DNA of 45,663 nt from JAJXYN01 sp964532735 (GTDB lineage: Bacteria > Patescibacteriota > Patescibacteriia > JAGPKW01), in assembly GCA_964532735.1 (NCBI GenBank), contig CAZHKK010000006.1, positions 1 through 45,663 of the forward strand, in the 5' to 3' direction. The notes beneath the pieces were generated by a model that was not told the origin of the DNA, did no database searches, and worked only from the letters and a program-made list of their open reading frames with translations. This document shows, one piece after another, positions 7,920 through 17,584 of this stretch. The position numbers were made by a program, and so were the translations under genes. The number at the start of each line of letters is the position of its first letter. The stretch's first letter is position 1.

Positions 7920-8765
7920 ATGAATAAAGAATCTTTTGAAAAATATAAAAAAAAATATAGCAATAAAATAATAAATGGAAAAGAAATTTCTGATTTTATT
8001 AAATTTGAATTGAAAAAAGAAATAGAAGAAAAAAATATAGTTAAAAATTTATCTGCAATAATTGTTGGAAATAATGAAAATTCAAAAACCTACATAAAAT
8101 TAAAAAATAAATTTGCAAATGATATTAATGTTGGTTTTAATTCTTATCATATAGAAGAAGACGAAAATGAAGAATCTATTATTTCAACTATAAATTTTTT
8201 AAACAAAGACGAAGAAACTGATGCTATAATAATTCAACTACCCCTTCCTAAAAAATACAACTCTAAAAAAATATTATCTTATCTAGATCCAGAAAAAGAT
8301 ATTGATGGTTTTTTGGAAAAAACTAAACACGATCCAATTTTAGGAGAAGTAATATTAAAATTATTAAAAGAAATACAAGAATCATTTGAAGAAAAAACTG
8401 TTTCTATTGTATCTAATTCTGACATATTTGGAGAAAAATTAGATTTATTTTTTAAAAAAAAATTTAATAATATAAATATACTAAAAAATATATATACTGA
8501 AGATAATATTAAAAATATAAAATCAAATTGTAAAAAATCTGATTTCATAATATCTATAGTTGGAAAAAAACATTTTATAAATAATGAATTTATAAAAAAA
8601 GATTCTATAATATTTGATATTGGAATAACAAAAGAAAATGGAGAAATATATGGGGATGTTTTTTTTGAAGATGTAATTAATGATGTAAAATATATAACGC
8701 CCCCAATAAATGGCATAGGTCCAATGACTGTCGCTATGCTTTTCTATAATCTAATTAAAAAATAA
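7920..8765 (+). CDS. folD: Methylenetetrahydrofolate dehydrogenase/cyclohydrolase
   Basis: A bifunctional one-carbon enzyme converting methylene-THF to formyl-THF. Seen: the catalytic Y58-x3-K62 pair in 'SKTYIKLKNK', 'IIQLPLP' (104-110), 'DPEKDIDGF' (123-131) and the C-terminal 'TPPINGIGPMTVAML', where most homologues have TPVPGGVGPMT. The middle of the protein is Lys/Ile/Asn-rich and the nucleotide-binding part ('TVSIVSNSDIFGEK') is diverged from the usual 'ViGrS.ivGkP', so cofactor preference cannot be read. It follows rlmN directly. Confidence 0.88.
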   Translation: MNKESFEKYKKKYSNKIINGKEISDFIKFELKKEIEEKNIVKNLSAIIVGNNENSKTYIKLKNKFANDINVGFNSYHIEEDENEESIISTINFLNKDEETDAIIIQLPLPKKYNSKKILSYLDPEKDIDGFLEKTKHDPILGEVILKLLKEIQESFEEKTVSIVSNSDIFGEKLDLFFKKKFNNINILKNIYTEDNIKNIKSNCKKSDFIISIVGKKHFINNEFIKKDSIIFDIGITKENGEIYGDVFFEDVINDVKYITPPINGIGPMTVAMLFYNLIKK

Positions 8766-8784
8766 ATTATTTAAAATTAATATT

Positions 8785-9205
8785 AAAAAAACAAAATAAC
8801 ACCTTTTTACAGGTGTTATTTTGTAACCAAAACAAAAATTATGAGTCTAACAAGTAATTAATTACTTGAAATATACTCATAAAGCAGAGATCGAAAAATC
8901 TTTCGATATCAATCACTGTTTTCTAAGTATATATTTTCATACAATGGTATTTGGGATGATTCTCAACTGATTTTATGTTTTGGTTAAGAATCATTCTAAA
9001 TACCGTAAATGATGTTTCTACTATACATTTTGAATATTAATATTTTTGTGCTAGAATGAATTTGTTGAAACAGTCTAGCTATTAATAAGTGTTCTCCTCT
9101 AGGGATGAACATATATAGCTTCCACAAGATTTACAGTATGTAATCTATAACCTTTTTGTAAAAGTTACAGATTATATGCTGTAATTTTTGTTTTCATTTT
9201 TTGAT
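8785..9205 (-). ncRNA. R2: unidentified large structured RNA (about 420 nt)
   Basis: Minus-strand transcript from a consensus promoter (9212-9240) to a perfect terminator (T-run 8785-8791). The two ends of the core pair through a 13-bp helix, AAAACAAAAATTA (minus-strand copy of 9182-9194) with 8829-8841, closing a domain of 366 nt. Inside are several clear hairpins: TTACAG/CTGTAA around a long imperfect stem, AGCTAT/ATAGCT enclosing GTTC...GAAC, GCTAGA/TCTAGC, a long GGTATTT...GATTCTTAAC / GTTGAGAATC...AAATACC arm, ATCGAAA/TTTCGAT and TATGAGT/ACTCATA around CAAGTAA/TTACTTG. Size and closed ends recall RNase P RNA, but its conserved core (GAGGAAAGUC, ACAGAA...GGCUUA) is absent; there is no tmRNA tRNA-like end either. 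Confidence 0.65.
8791..8824 (-). terminator. Terminator of R2
   Basis: Perfect stem ACAAAATAACACCT / AGGTGTTATTTTGT with a short loop. On the minus strand seven T follow. It also stands at the end of folD on the plus strand, where the T-tract is weaker. Confidence 0.8.
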
Positions 9206-9211
9206 ATTAAC

Positions 9212-9240
9212 ATTATAACACTTTATTGAAATTATGTCAA
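9212..9240 (-). promoter_or_regulatory. Consensus promoter of R2
   Basis: On the minus strand: TTGACA (9235-9240), exactly 17 bp, TATAAT (9212-9217). It matches the sigma70 consensus at all twelve positions and points away from mfd. Confidence 0.85.
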
Positions 9241-9254
9241 TAGTATGATGTAAT

Positions 9255-12200
9255 ATGCATGGACATACTATNNNNNNNNNNNNNNNNNNNNNNNNNNNNN
9301 NNNNNNNNNNNNNNNNNNNNNNNNNNNNNNNNNNNNNNNNNNNNNNNNNNNNNNNNNNNNNNNNNNNNNNNAAAAATATATCGAATTTTATAAATTCGTA
9401 TCAATTTTTTACACTCCCCCATATAGAAAAAAATGGTTGTTTTTTTATTTGTGAAACCGAAAAAGAAAAACAAGAAATAATCTCTTCTCTTAATTTTTTT
9501 AATAAATTTATTTTTAAAAAAAAATTTAATTTCTATTTTAATATAAATATAAATATAATATTAGATTTAATAAATTCTAGAAATTTTTTATATATATTAA
9601 CATTAAACGAATTATTAAAAAAAATACCACCTAAAAATGAATTTTTGAAAAACTTTATAAATATAAAAGTTAATGATAAATTAAAAATAACCGATCTTGT
9701 TTCTAGATTTTTTTCTACAGGATACAATTACTCTGGAAACATAAATTTAGAAAATGGACAATTTAAAAATTATGGGGATAATTTTGATTTTAAAAATTCA
9801 TTTGATAACAAATTATATAAGATACAATTTATCGGAAATTCTGTAGAAAAAATATCAATAATAGATATTGAAACCAAAAAGAAAATAGAAGACATAAATG
9901 AAATAAATATAATTCCTAGTAATTCTATATTTGATGATATACTTAGAGCTCCTACGTTAAAAGATGTTTTTATTGATGATTATTTTAATAAAAATATTTC
10001 TTTTGTTTTTAATGAAAATATAAAAGATGAAATAAATTCTATTTTTAAAATTGATGAATTTGAAAATATTATATTTGCAAAAATATTTCAAAAAAACAAT
10101 GATATAAAAATATTAGACAATTATGAATCTAATTTTTTAAAAATAAAAAGTAATTTTGATTTATTCATAGAAGAAAAATATGCTATAAATATATTTACAT
10201 TTGATAAAAATAAATTAACAGAAATACTAAAAGAAAAAGAAATAATTTCTGAATATATAAATTTTTTTGAAATAAAAAATGAAATATCTTTTGATAGTTT
10301 TATAGATAAAAAAAATAAAAACATTCTTATTTGTGATAACAATATTTTTAAAAAAACAATTATTAATGAAAATAAACTTCCAAAAGAAGAAGAATATATT
10401 TCTAAAAATAAAAAAATAAAGATTAAAAATAAAAGAAAATATTTTTTACAAGAAATTAAACTTGGTGATTTTGTTGTTCATATGGATCATGGTATTGGTA
10501 TATTTGGTGGTATTATAAAAAACAATGTTTTTGAAAATATAGAAAAAGAATATATTCTTATAAAATACAATGATGATGATAAAATATATGTTCCAATAGA
10601 ATCTGTAGATAAAATTGATAAATATATAGGAAAAGAAAGTCCTAAAATACAAAGATTATCTGAAACTATTTCATGGAAAAATAAAAGAAATAAAATAAAA
10701 GAAGACATAATGAAATATGCTGGAGAATTAGTTTCTATTTTGGCATCAAGAGAATTAGCAACAATAAAACCAATGGAAGAAAATAATTCTTTAGAACAAG
10801 AATTATCAGATACATTTGAACATATAGAAACTCCAGACCAAATTAAAGCTATTAATGATATAAATAAAGATTTAAAATCTGGCCATCCTATGGATAGATT
10901 AATATGTGGTGATGTTGGTTTTGGTAAAACAGAAATAGCAATACGTGCAGCCTTTAAATCTGTTATAAATGGTTACCAAGTTATGATATTATGCCCTACT
11001 ACTATATTATCTCAACAACATTTTGATACTTTTTCTCAAAGATTATCACAATTTGGAATCAAAATATGTTTAGTTAATAGATTTAGAGATGAAGAAAATA
11101 AAAAAAATAATGTTATAGAAAAAATATTTTTTGGAAAATATGATATTATAATAGGAACACATAGATTACTATCTAAAGATATTAAGTTTAACAATCTTGG
11201 TATGGTAATAGTGGATGAAGAACAAAAATTTGGGAGTTTATCAAAAGAAAGATTAAAAAAATATAGAAACAATATTCATCTGCTTGCTATGTCTGCAACT
11301 CCTATACCAAGAACTTTAAACATGAGTCTTTCTGGTATTTATAATATGAGCATTATAAATACACCCCCAAAAGAAAGAATGAATATATTAACATACGTTG
11401 AACAATATAATGACAAATTGGTTAAAGATGCAATACTTAGAGAGATAGAAAGAGGCGGTCAATGTTACTATTTATTTAATAAAGTAGAAACTATTGATAT
11501 TTGTTTACATAGACTCAAAAAAATCTTGCCAAATATAAAATTTGCAATAGCTCATGGACAAATGCACGCACAAGAACTTATAAGAGTTTTTGAAAAATTC
11601 GACAACAAAGAAATAGATTGTTTAATATGTACAACAATAATTGAAAGTGGTATAGATTTACCCAATGTAAACACTCTTATAGTTGAAAATGCTGATAGGT
11701 TTGGATTAGCACAACTACATCAACTTAGGGGTAGAGTTGGGAGATCAAATAAACAAGGTTATGCTTATTTTTTATACAAAAATAATAAAATAACAGAAGA
11801 TGCAAACAAAAGATTAGAAGCTCTTATTGAGGCAAATAAAATTGGTGATGGATTTAAAATAGCTTCTCGTGATATGGAAATACGTGGTGTTGGAAATCTT
11901 TTAGGAAAAGAACAACATGGAAATGCTTGTATTGTTGGATTAGGATTATATTCTAAATTGTTAGAACAAGCTATAAATAAAATAAATAACAATATAGAAG
12001 AAGATATTGATTTTGAAACAAAAATAAACTTACCTATTAATTTTAAAATATCAGACAAAGATATTAACAATGATACAGAAAGAATGAAAACATATCAAAA
12101 ATTATCAATGATAGATAATATTGAAGAACTTCATAATGAAATTAAAAAATTAAATATAACTAATTTAGAAAATTTAGAAAACATATTCAAATTAAAAATA

Positions 12201-12458
12201 TTTTCTAAAACTCTAAAAATAATTCAAATAGATTATTCAAAAATTGAAATTATGTCTGGTAATTTTATGGAAAAAATATCTTTAACTTTTGAAAAAGAAA
12301 ATAATTTAACACAAATAGAAAAAGAATTTTTTGAAGAATGTAAATATTTTATAAAAAAAGAAAAAATGTTAAAAATAGATATAATATATCTAGGTAAAAA
12401 TTGGTTTAATAAACTTGTCAAAATAATAGAAAATGTTTACAAAAAAATAGATGCATAA
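9255..12458 (+). CDS. mfd: Transcription-repair coupling factor Mfd, gap near the start
   Basis: A large DNA translocase that removes stalled RNA polymerase and recruits UvrA to damage. Seen after the gap: a diverged UvrB-like N-terminal region, the RNAP-interaction domain starting 'LGDFVVHMDHGIGIFGGI', then helicase motifs 'GDVGFGKTE' (Walker A, nt 10908-10934), 'VDEEQKFG' (about 11211), 'LLAMSATPIPRTLNMSL', 'TTIIESGIDLPNVNTLI' and 'RFGLAQLHQLRGRVGRSNKQGYAY', and a TRCF C-terminal domain. The frame opens at 9255, but 100 N (9272-9371) follow after five codons, so the true start is uncertain. uvrA is also in this window. Confidence 0.92.
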   Translation: MHGHTXXXXXXXXXXXXXXXXXXXXXXXXXXXXXXXXXXKNISNFINSYQFFTLPHIEKNGCFFICETEKEKQEIISSLNFFNKFIFKKKFNFYFNININIILDLINSRNFLYILTLNELLKKIPPKNEFLKNFINIKVNDKLKITDLVSRFFSTGYNYSGNINLENGQFKNYGDNFDFKNSFDNKLYKIQFIGNSVEKISIIDIETKKKIEDINEINIIPSNSIFDDILRAPTLKDVFIDDYFNKNISFVFNENIKDEINSIFKIDEFENIIFAKIFQKNNDIKILDNYESNFLKIKSNFDLFIEEKYAINIFTFDKNKLTEILKEKEIISEYINFFEIKNEISFDSFIDKKNKNILICDNNIFKKTIINENKLPKEEEYISKNKKIKIKNKRKYFLQEIKLGDFVVHMDHGIGIFGGIIKNNVFENIEKEYILIKYNDDDKIYVPIESVDKIDKYIGKESPKIQRLSETISWKNKRNKIKEDIMKYAGELVSILASRELATIKPMEENNSLEQELSDTFEHIETPDQIKAINDINKDLKSGHPMDRLICGDVGFGKTEIAIRAAFKSVINGYQVMILCPTTILSQQHFDTFSQRLSQFGIKICLVNRFRDEENKKNNVIEKIFFGKYDIIIGTHRLLSKDIKFNNLGMVIVDEEQKFGSLSKERLKKYRNNIHLLAMSATPIPRTLNMSLSGIYNMSIINTPPKERMNILTYVEQYNDKLVKDAILREIERGGQCYYLFNKVETIDICLHRLKKILPNIKFAIAHGQMHAQELIRVFEKFDNKEIDCLICTTIIESGIDLPNVNTLIVENADRFGLAQLHQLRGRVGRSNKQGYAYFLYKNNKITEDANKRLEALIEANKIGDGFKIASRDMEIRGVGNLLGKEQHGNACIVGLGLYSKLLEQAINKINNNIEEDIDFETKINLPINFKISDKDINNDTERMKTYQKLSMIDNIEELHNEIKKLNITNLENLENIFKLKIFSKTLKIIQIDYSKIEIMSGNFMEKISLTFEKENNLTQIEKEFFEECKYFIKKEKMLKIDIIYLGKNWFNKLVKIIENVYKKIDA
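9272..9371. other. Assembly gap (100 N) at the 5' end of mfd
   Basis: Placeholder gap. Because it lies within the first codons of mfd, the start and the length of the N-terminal domain cannot be read. Confidence 0.95.
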
Positions 12459-12477
12459 GCATCTATTTTATTTTTTT
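12445..12477. terminator. Terminator between convergent mfd and ppsA
   Basis: Stem AAAATAGATGC / GCATCTATTTT (12445-12455, 12459-12469), T-run on the plus strand and A-run on the other side. It overlaps both stop regions and probably serves both genes. Confidence 0.7.
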
Positions 12478-14888
12478 AATTTTGATTTTTTAGAAGATAT
12501 TGCTATTCTTGTTTTTAATACTGTGTCTGGATTTAGAGATATAGAATCTATTTTTATTTTTGTTAAAAATTCTGCAAAATCAGAAAAATCAGATGGAGCT
12601 TGCCCGCATATACCTATTTTTTTATTGTTTTTCTTTGCACCTTCAACGGCTTGTTTTATAAGGGTTTTAACAGCATCATTTCTTTCATCATAAACATGAG
12701 CTACTAAACTAGAATCTCTATCAACTCCCAATGTTAATTGAGTTAGATCATTAGATCCTATAGAAAACCCATCATATATTTTAGAAAACTGATCTATTAA
12801 TATAACATTTGAAGGAATTTCAACCATCATATAAACTTGAAGTCCTGATTTTCCTCTTTCTAAACCATATTCTTTCATAACTTCTTGGACTCTTTTACCT
12901 TCTTCAACTGTCCTACAAAAAGGAACCATAACAATTATATTGTCTATACCCATTTCTTCTCTAACTTTTTTTATTGCTATACACTCTAAACCAAAAGCGT
13001 CCTTATATAATGGATCATAATACCTAGAAGCACCTCTCCAACCTATCATAGGATTATGTTCTATAGGTTCATAACTTTCTCCCCCTATAAGATTCGCATA
13101 CTCATTTGATTTAAAATCAGAAAATCTTACTATTACTGGTTTTGGATAAAAAGCTGCTCCTAATCTCCCTATTCCTTCTGCTAGCTTTTCTATAAAATAA
13201 TCTTTTTTATTTTTATATCCTTTTGTAAGTTCTTCTATTTTTTCTTTAACTTTTGTATCTTTTATAGAATTAAAATTCATTAAAGCTTTTGGATGTATTT
13301 TTATATATTCGTTTATTATAAATTCTTCTCTTGCTAAACCTACTCCATCATTTGGAATTAATGACATAGAAAAAGCAGAATCTGGATTACCAACATTCAT
13401 CATTATTTTAGTTTTAGATTTTGGTAATGATTTTAAATTTGTTTTTTTAATTTTAAAATTTATTTTTCCATCATAAATAAAACCTTCCTCTCCTTCTGCA
13501 CAAGAAACAGTTATGTTTTGCCCTGTTTTTATTTTTTCTGTTCCATTGCTAGTTCCAACAACGCAAGGTATACCAAGTTCTCTACTTATGATAGCAGCAT
13601 GACAAGTTCTACCACCAGAATTTGTTACTATCGCTGAAGCTATTTTCATAATTGGCTCCCAATCAGGATCTGTCATTTCAGTAACTAAAACATCACCAAC
13701 TTTAAAATCATATATATTTTCAGCTGATTTTATTATATTAGCCCTACCAAATCCTACCCTAGATCCAACAGACGCTCCTTTTGTTATTAATTTTATATTA
13801 GAATTTTTTTCTAAAATATACTCTTCTAATATATTTAAATCTTTTCTAGATTGAACAGTTTCAGGACGAGCTTGAACTATAAAAAGCTTACCGGATTTTC
13901 CATCTTTTGCCCATTCCATATCCATTGGTTTTTTATAATGATCTTCAATAATACAAGCCCATTTAGCAAGTTGTAAAGCTTCTTTATTTGTTATTGAAAA
14001 AACTTCTTGATCTTCTTTTGAAACTGTAATATTCTTTGTAAAATCTTTTTCACCATCTTCGGTATAAACCATTTTTATATTTTTGTATCCTATTTTTTTA
14101 CCAATAATAGAGTTCTTATTTTCTTTAACACCTTTTTTCCAAACAAGAAATTCATCAGGAGAAACTCTTCCTAAAACAATATTTTCGCCTAAACCGTATA
14201 TAGAATTTATAACCACTGCATCTCTAAATCCCGATTCTGTATCAATAGAAAACATAATTCCAGAAGAAGACAAATCTGATCTAACCATTTTTTGAACAAC
14301 AATAGAAAGACCTATTTTAAAATCATCAAAACCTTTATCATGTCTATATGATATAGCTCTATTTGTAAAAATAGATGCGAAACATTTTTTACATGCCTCT
14401 ACAAGTTCGTCTTCTCCTTTTATGTTTAAAAATGTTTCTTGTTGCCCCGCAAAAGAAGCATCTGGCAAATCTTCTGCTGTGGCTGAAGATCTAACAGCAA
14501 CATCAACATCTACTGTTTTATAAATTTTACAAAGTTCTTTATAAGATTTATAAATTTCTTCTTTTAATTCTTCCGGAAAATCTAAACCGGAAATTAATTT
14601 TCTAGATTCTCTACCAACTTTTGCAAGAATTCTTAAATCATATGTTCCTGTTTTTTTATCTTTTTTAAGTTGAGATAAAATTTCTTTTAGTTTTTGTTTT
14701 GCACCAGTTTTTTCTAATAAATAAAAATAAGAGTATGCTGATATCGCAAAACCATTTGGAATATTAACCCCTTTTGATGTTAATTTTTGATACATTTCTC
14801 CAAGAGATGCATTTTTACCACCAACAAGAGGAACATCTTTTATTCCTATTTCGTTAAACCAAAGAACAAATTGTTTATTTTTTTCCAT
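12468..14888 (-). CDS. ppsA: Phosphoenolpyruvate synthase
   Basis: An 806-residue enzyme of the PEP-utilizing family that makes PEP from pyruvate and ATP. Domains in order: ATP-binding ('GLKNASLGEM'-type 'GGKNASLGEM', 'VAVRSSATAEDLPDASFAGQ'), the phosphohistidine domain with H430 in 'GGRTCHAAIISRELG', and the C-terminal barrel with 'GSNDLTQLTLGVDRDS' and the catalytic C761 in 'GICGQAPSD'. The PEP-synthase layout (N-terminal 'VLWFNEIGIKDVPLVGGK', Glu-Asp rather than PPDK insertions) and length favour PpsA over pyruvate phosphate dikinase. It is a single gene on the minus strand without a Shine-Dalgarno sequence. Confidence 0.92.
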   Translation of the reverse strand: MEKNKQFVLWFNEIGIKDVPLVGGKNASLGEMYQKLTSKGVNIPNGFAISAYSYFYLLEKTGAKQKLKEILSQLKKDKKTGTYDLRILAKVGRESRKLISGLDFPEELKEEIYKSYKELCKIYKTVDVDVAVRSSATAEDLPDASFAGQQETFLNIKGEDELVEACKKCFASIFTNRAISYRHDKGFDDFKIGLSIVVQKMVRSDLSSSGIMFSIDTESGFRDAVVINSIYGLGENIVLGRVSPDEFLVWKKGVKENKNSIIGKKIGYKNIKMVYTEDGEKDFTKNITVSKEDQEVFSITNKEALQLAKWACIIEDHYKKPMDMEWAKDGKSGKLFIVQARPETVQSRKDLNILEEYILEKNSNIKLITKGASVGSRVGFGRANIIKSAENIYDFKVGDVLVTEMTDPDWEPIMKIASAIVTNSGGRTCHAAIISRELGIPCVVGTSNGTEKIKTGQNITVSCAEGEEGFIYDGKINFKIKKTNLKSLPKSKTKIMMNVGNPDSAFSMSLIPNDGVGLAREEFIINEYIKIHPKALMNFNSIKDTKVKEKIEELTKGYKNKKDYFIEKLAEGIGRLGAAFYPKPVIVRFSDFKSNEYANLIGGESYEPIEHNPMIGWRGASRYYDPLYKDAFGLECIAIKKVREEMGIDNIIVMVPFCRTVEEGKRVQEVMKEYGLERGKSGLQVYMMVEIPSNVILIDQFSKIYDGFSIGSNDLTQLTLGVDRDSSLVAHVYDERNDAVKTLIKQAVEGAKKNNKKIGICGQAPSDFSDFAEFLTKIKIDSISLNPDTVLKTRIAISSKKSKLKK

Positions 14889-14950
14889 ATTTAATTTTTA
14901 ACCTTTTTATTACCAATTAATTATAACATAAAAAATATAATTAAAAAATA

Positions 14951-14975
14951 AAAAAACGTATTTTTACGTTTTTTT
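14951..14975 (-). terminator. Terminator after trxB
   Basis: On the minus strand AAAAACGTA / TACGTTTTT with a short loop and T-run, directly after the trxB stop and before ppsA. Confidence 0.7.
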
Positions 14976-15900
14976 ATTTTAAATATTTTTTTGCAGTTGT
15001 AGCAGCAACAGCACCCATTGCACTTGCAACTATTATTTGTTTTAAATCTGAAAAACCTGTAGTCATATCACCTGCTGCATAAACTCCATCAATATTGGTT
15101 TTACAATTTTGATCTATTTTTATAAAACCATTTTCATCCATATCAATATTTAAAGTTTTTAAAAGTATAGAATGAGGAACTGCACCTATTTCTATAAAAA
15201 CACCATCAACATCTATTTTATTTTCAAAATAAGTATTATTTTCAAGTTTTGTTTTTATATTAATAGAATTAACTTTTTTGTCACCAAATATTTGTAAAAC
15301 TTCACTATTTTTAATAATTTCAATTTTCGAATTATTTAAAATATTATTTAAATCATTATTATCGGTAGCCGAAAAATCATTCTTTCTAATTATTAAATAT
15401 ATTTTACTTGCTATATTAGATAAATGATGAGCACCTTTTAAAGCAGAATCTCCACTTCCTATTATTGCTGTTATTTTGTCTTTATAAAACATACCATCAC
15501 AAACTGTGCAATAACTAACTCCTTTACCTAAAAATTCTGACTCACCTTTTATATTTGCTTTTTTTTTATCTGTTCCCAAGGCTAATATTAAAGATTTTCC
15601 TTCAATAATTTCACCATTTTCTGTTGATATATAAAAAATATTGTTTGATTTATTTATTGCGTTTATTGTTTCTTTTTTTATTTCACAATTTTTATATCTT
15701 TCTATGTGATTTAAAAATTTATTAGATAAATCTTCTCCACTTATTTCTGGAATTGCCGGATAATTATCTACCAGATGAGTCCAAGAAATCATTCCACCAA
15801 CCTGAGATCCTATTATTAAAACTTTCATATTATATCTAGAAGCATATATTGCTGCGGATATTCCTGCTGGTCCAAGACCAACTATAATTAAATCATACAT
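14974..15900 (-). CDS. trxB: Thioredoxin reductase
   Basis: A 308-residue FAD/NADPH flavoprotein that reduces thioredoxin. Seen: FAD motif 'GLGPAG' (8-13), 'QVGGMISWTHLVDNYP' (33-48), the redox pair C131-T-V-C134 in 'SYCTVCDGMFYKD', the NADPH motif 'IGSGDSALKGA' (147-157) and 'GVYAAGDMTTGFSDLKQI' near the end. All catalytic elements are present and the length is normal. The gene upstream (15912-16328) ends 11 bp before this start, so the two are likely co-transcribed. There is no Shine-Dalgarno sequence. Confidence 0.94.
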   Translation of the reverse strand: MYDLIIVGLGPAGISAAIYASRYNMKVLIIGSQVGGMISWTHLVDNYPAIPEISGEDLSNKFLNHIERYKNCEIKKETINAINKSNNIFYISTENGEIIEGKSLILALGTDKKKANIKGESEFLGKGVSYCTVCDGMFYKDKITAIIGSGDSALKGAHHLSNIASKIYLIIRKNDFSATDNNDLNNILNNSKIEIIKNSEVLQIFGDKKVNSINIKTKLENNTYFENKIDVDGVFIEIGAVPHSILLKTLNIDMDENGFIKIDQNCKTNIDGVYAAGDMTTGFSDLKQIIVASAMGAVAATTAKKYLK

Positions 15901-15911
15901 AATAAATTAAA

Positions 15912-16328
15912 TTAATTTTCTTTATTTTTTTCCAATAAAATGTTTTCTATACTTTCTTCAGTATTTTCTTCAATTTCAGTATTTTTATATTTTTCTGTAT
16001 CAACTGAAGATAAAACCATTGTAGTTTTTATTTTTGTAATAACTTCAGAAAAAAAATCTAAAATTATTTGATCTATTTTTTTATTAAAATCTTTTATTTT
16101 TGTTTCAAAAAAAAATGAAATTTCTTCTTCGTTTGGATTTTTCTCCAAAAATTTATAATATTCTTCTTTGGACTCTTTATCTAACATTTTTATAGACTCA
16201 TCCCCAATTTTGTTTATCAACAAATCTTCAAGTTCTTTTTCGAAATCTATTCTCTCTTGTTTAGAAAGTAATATATCTGTTTGATTGTAAACTTCATCTA
16301 TATACTCTCTTAATACTTCCTCTTTCAT
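15912..16328 (-). CDS. Helical acidic protein resembling DUF5663
   Basis: A 138-residue, strongly charged protein with no membrane segment or signal peptide, probably all-helical. 'LSKQERIDFEKELEDLLINKIGDESIKML' followed by 'EYYKFLEKNPNEEEISFFFETKI' recalls the DUF5663 type of small CPR proteins (short helices around 'L..eeQ..f...l', then 'P..e...fl...iP'). This is a weak match by eye. It is first in a likely operon with trxB and has no Shine-Dalgarno sequence. Function unknown. Confidence 0.6.
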   Translation of the reverse strand: MKEEVLREYIDEVYNQTDILLSKQERIDFEKELEDLLINKIGDESIKMLDKESKEEYYKFLEKNPNEEEISFFFETKIKDFNKKIDQIILDFFSEVITKIKTTMVLSSVDTEKYKNTEIEENTEESIENILLEKNKEN

Positions 16329-16445
16329 AGTATATTTTAATTAATTAATTTTTACAATTATAGCATATTTTTTAAATAAAATAATAGAATCAATATTTGA
16401 TTTTTATAAAGTTTTATGTTAGTTTAAATCAATAAATTGAAAAAT

Positions 16446-17567
16446 ATGATTACATCAAATACTGAACAAATATTCAAAATAATAGATAAAAACAAATCTG
16501 CTCTTATACTTTTATCTAGAAACTACAATGGAGATGCTATATCATCAGCTTTAGCATTATCTTTATATTTAAAAAAATATGGAAAAGAATCTATAATCGC
16601 AATAGAAAATATAAAAAATATTGATAATAAATATAAATTTCTACCAGAAATAAACATTATTACTGAAAAGATTTTTGATCCTTCAAAATTCACAATAAAA
16701 ATAAAAACAGATAGAATAAAAGCTAAGGAACTTAGTTATGAACCAAAAGAAAATGCTATTGAAATATATATAACATCAGCAGATACAAATGGTTTTAAAA
16801 AAGAAGATGTTGAAATAATAGAAAAAAATGTTAGTTTTGATTTTGTTTTTTCTATTGGTGCTAAATCAAAGTCAGATATTGGTTTATATTCTCAAAATTC
16901 AGAATTCATAGAAGGCAAAACTCTTATAAATTTGGATATAAATTCTAAAAATGAGAAATTTGGAGATATTAATATAATAGAAAATGAAAAAACATTATCT
17001 GAGCTTATTTTTGATATTATAAGCTTTAATAAGATTGAATTTATAGATGAAAATATTGCAAACTGTATTTTAACTGGAATAATAGATAAAACAAACGGAT
17101 TGAAATCTTTTGACACAACCTCTAAAACATTATCAAATTCATCAAATTTGATAGATCTTGGTGCTGATAAAGATATAATTTCTAAAAATTTATTTAAAAA
17201 TAAAAAACTTGAAGAAATAAAAAATATTTCCATAATACTTGGAAATACAAAAATTTTTGAAAATTCTATCGCATATTCTATAAATGAAAATATTGAAGAA
17301 AGTTTCAATATAAGATCTATATTTCTTGATAATATATTTTATATGGATTCTATAGATATTTTTATTATTTTTAATAAAAAAAATAACATTGTTTATTCTC
17401 AAATAATATCTTCAGAGAAATATTCTGCTATAGATTTAACTTCTGATTTTAAATCTATAGGAAATGAAGAAATTGCACAATTTGCTATTTCTAGTCCAGA
17501 TATAGAAAAAGTAACTGAAATTGTTTTAGAAAAAATAAAACAAAAAATAAAGAAAACAAGTATTTAA
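16446..17567 (+). CDS. DHH-family phosphoesterase-like protein, degenerate motifs
   Basis: A protein of about 373 residues. 'LSRNYNGDAISSALALSLYLKKYGK' has the layout of the first DHH/DHHA1 motif (usually N.D.DA.GS...L...L...GK), and 'ILTGIIDKTNGLKSFDTTSKTL...LIDLGADKDIISKNLF' matches the later part of nanoRNase/pAp-phosphatase-like proteins. Expected metal ligands are changed: the 'N-x-D-x-D' core reads N-Y-N-G-D and no D-H-H triplet is visible. It may bind a nucleotide without cleaving it, or belong to a CPR-specific branch. I chose ATG 16446; a TTG three codons upstream (16437) is the alternative. Confidence 0.65.
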   Translation: MITSNTEQIFKIIDKNKSALILLSRNYNGDAISSALALSLYLKKYGKESIIAIENIKNIDNKYKFLPEINIITEKIFDPSKFTIKIKTDRIKAKELSYEPKENAIEIYITSADTNGFKKEDVEIIEKNVSFDFVFSIGAKSKSDIGLYSQNSEFIEGKTLINLDINSKNEKFGDINIIENEKTLSELIFDIISFNKIEFIDENIANCILTGIIDKTNGLKSFDTTSKTLSNSSNLIDLGADKDIISKNLFKNKKLEEIKNISIILGNTKIFENSIAYSINENIEESFNIRSIFLDNIFYMDSIDIFIIFNKKNNIVYSQIISSEKYSAIDLTSDFKSIGNEEIAQFAISSPDIEKVTEIVLEKIKQKIKKTSI

Positions 17568-17580
17568 TACTTGTTTTTTG
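17554..17580 (+). terminator. Terminator after the DHH-like gene
   Basis: Stem AAACAAGTATT / AATACTTGTTT followed by TTTGTTTT; it overlaps the gene's last codons. Confidence 0.75.
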
Positions 17581-17584
17581 TTTT

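Noticed and set aside
8785..9205. R2 as RNase P RNA or tmRNA
   Set aside because: Size and paired ends fit, but I could not find GAGGAAAGUC, ACAGAA...GGCUUA, a GGUUCGA-type tRNA-like 3' end, or a tag frame ending Ala-Ala.
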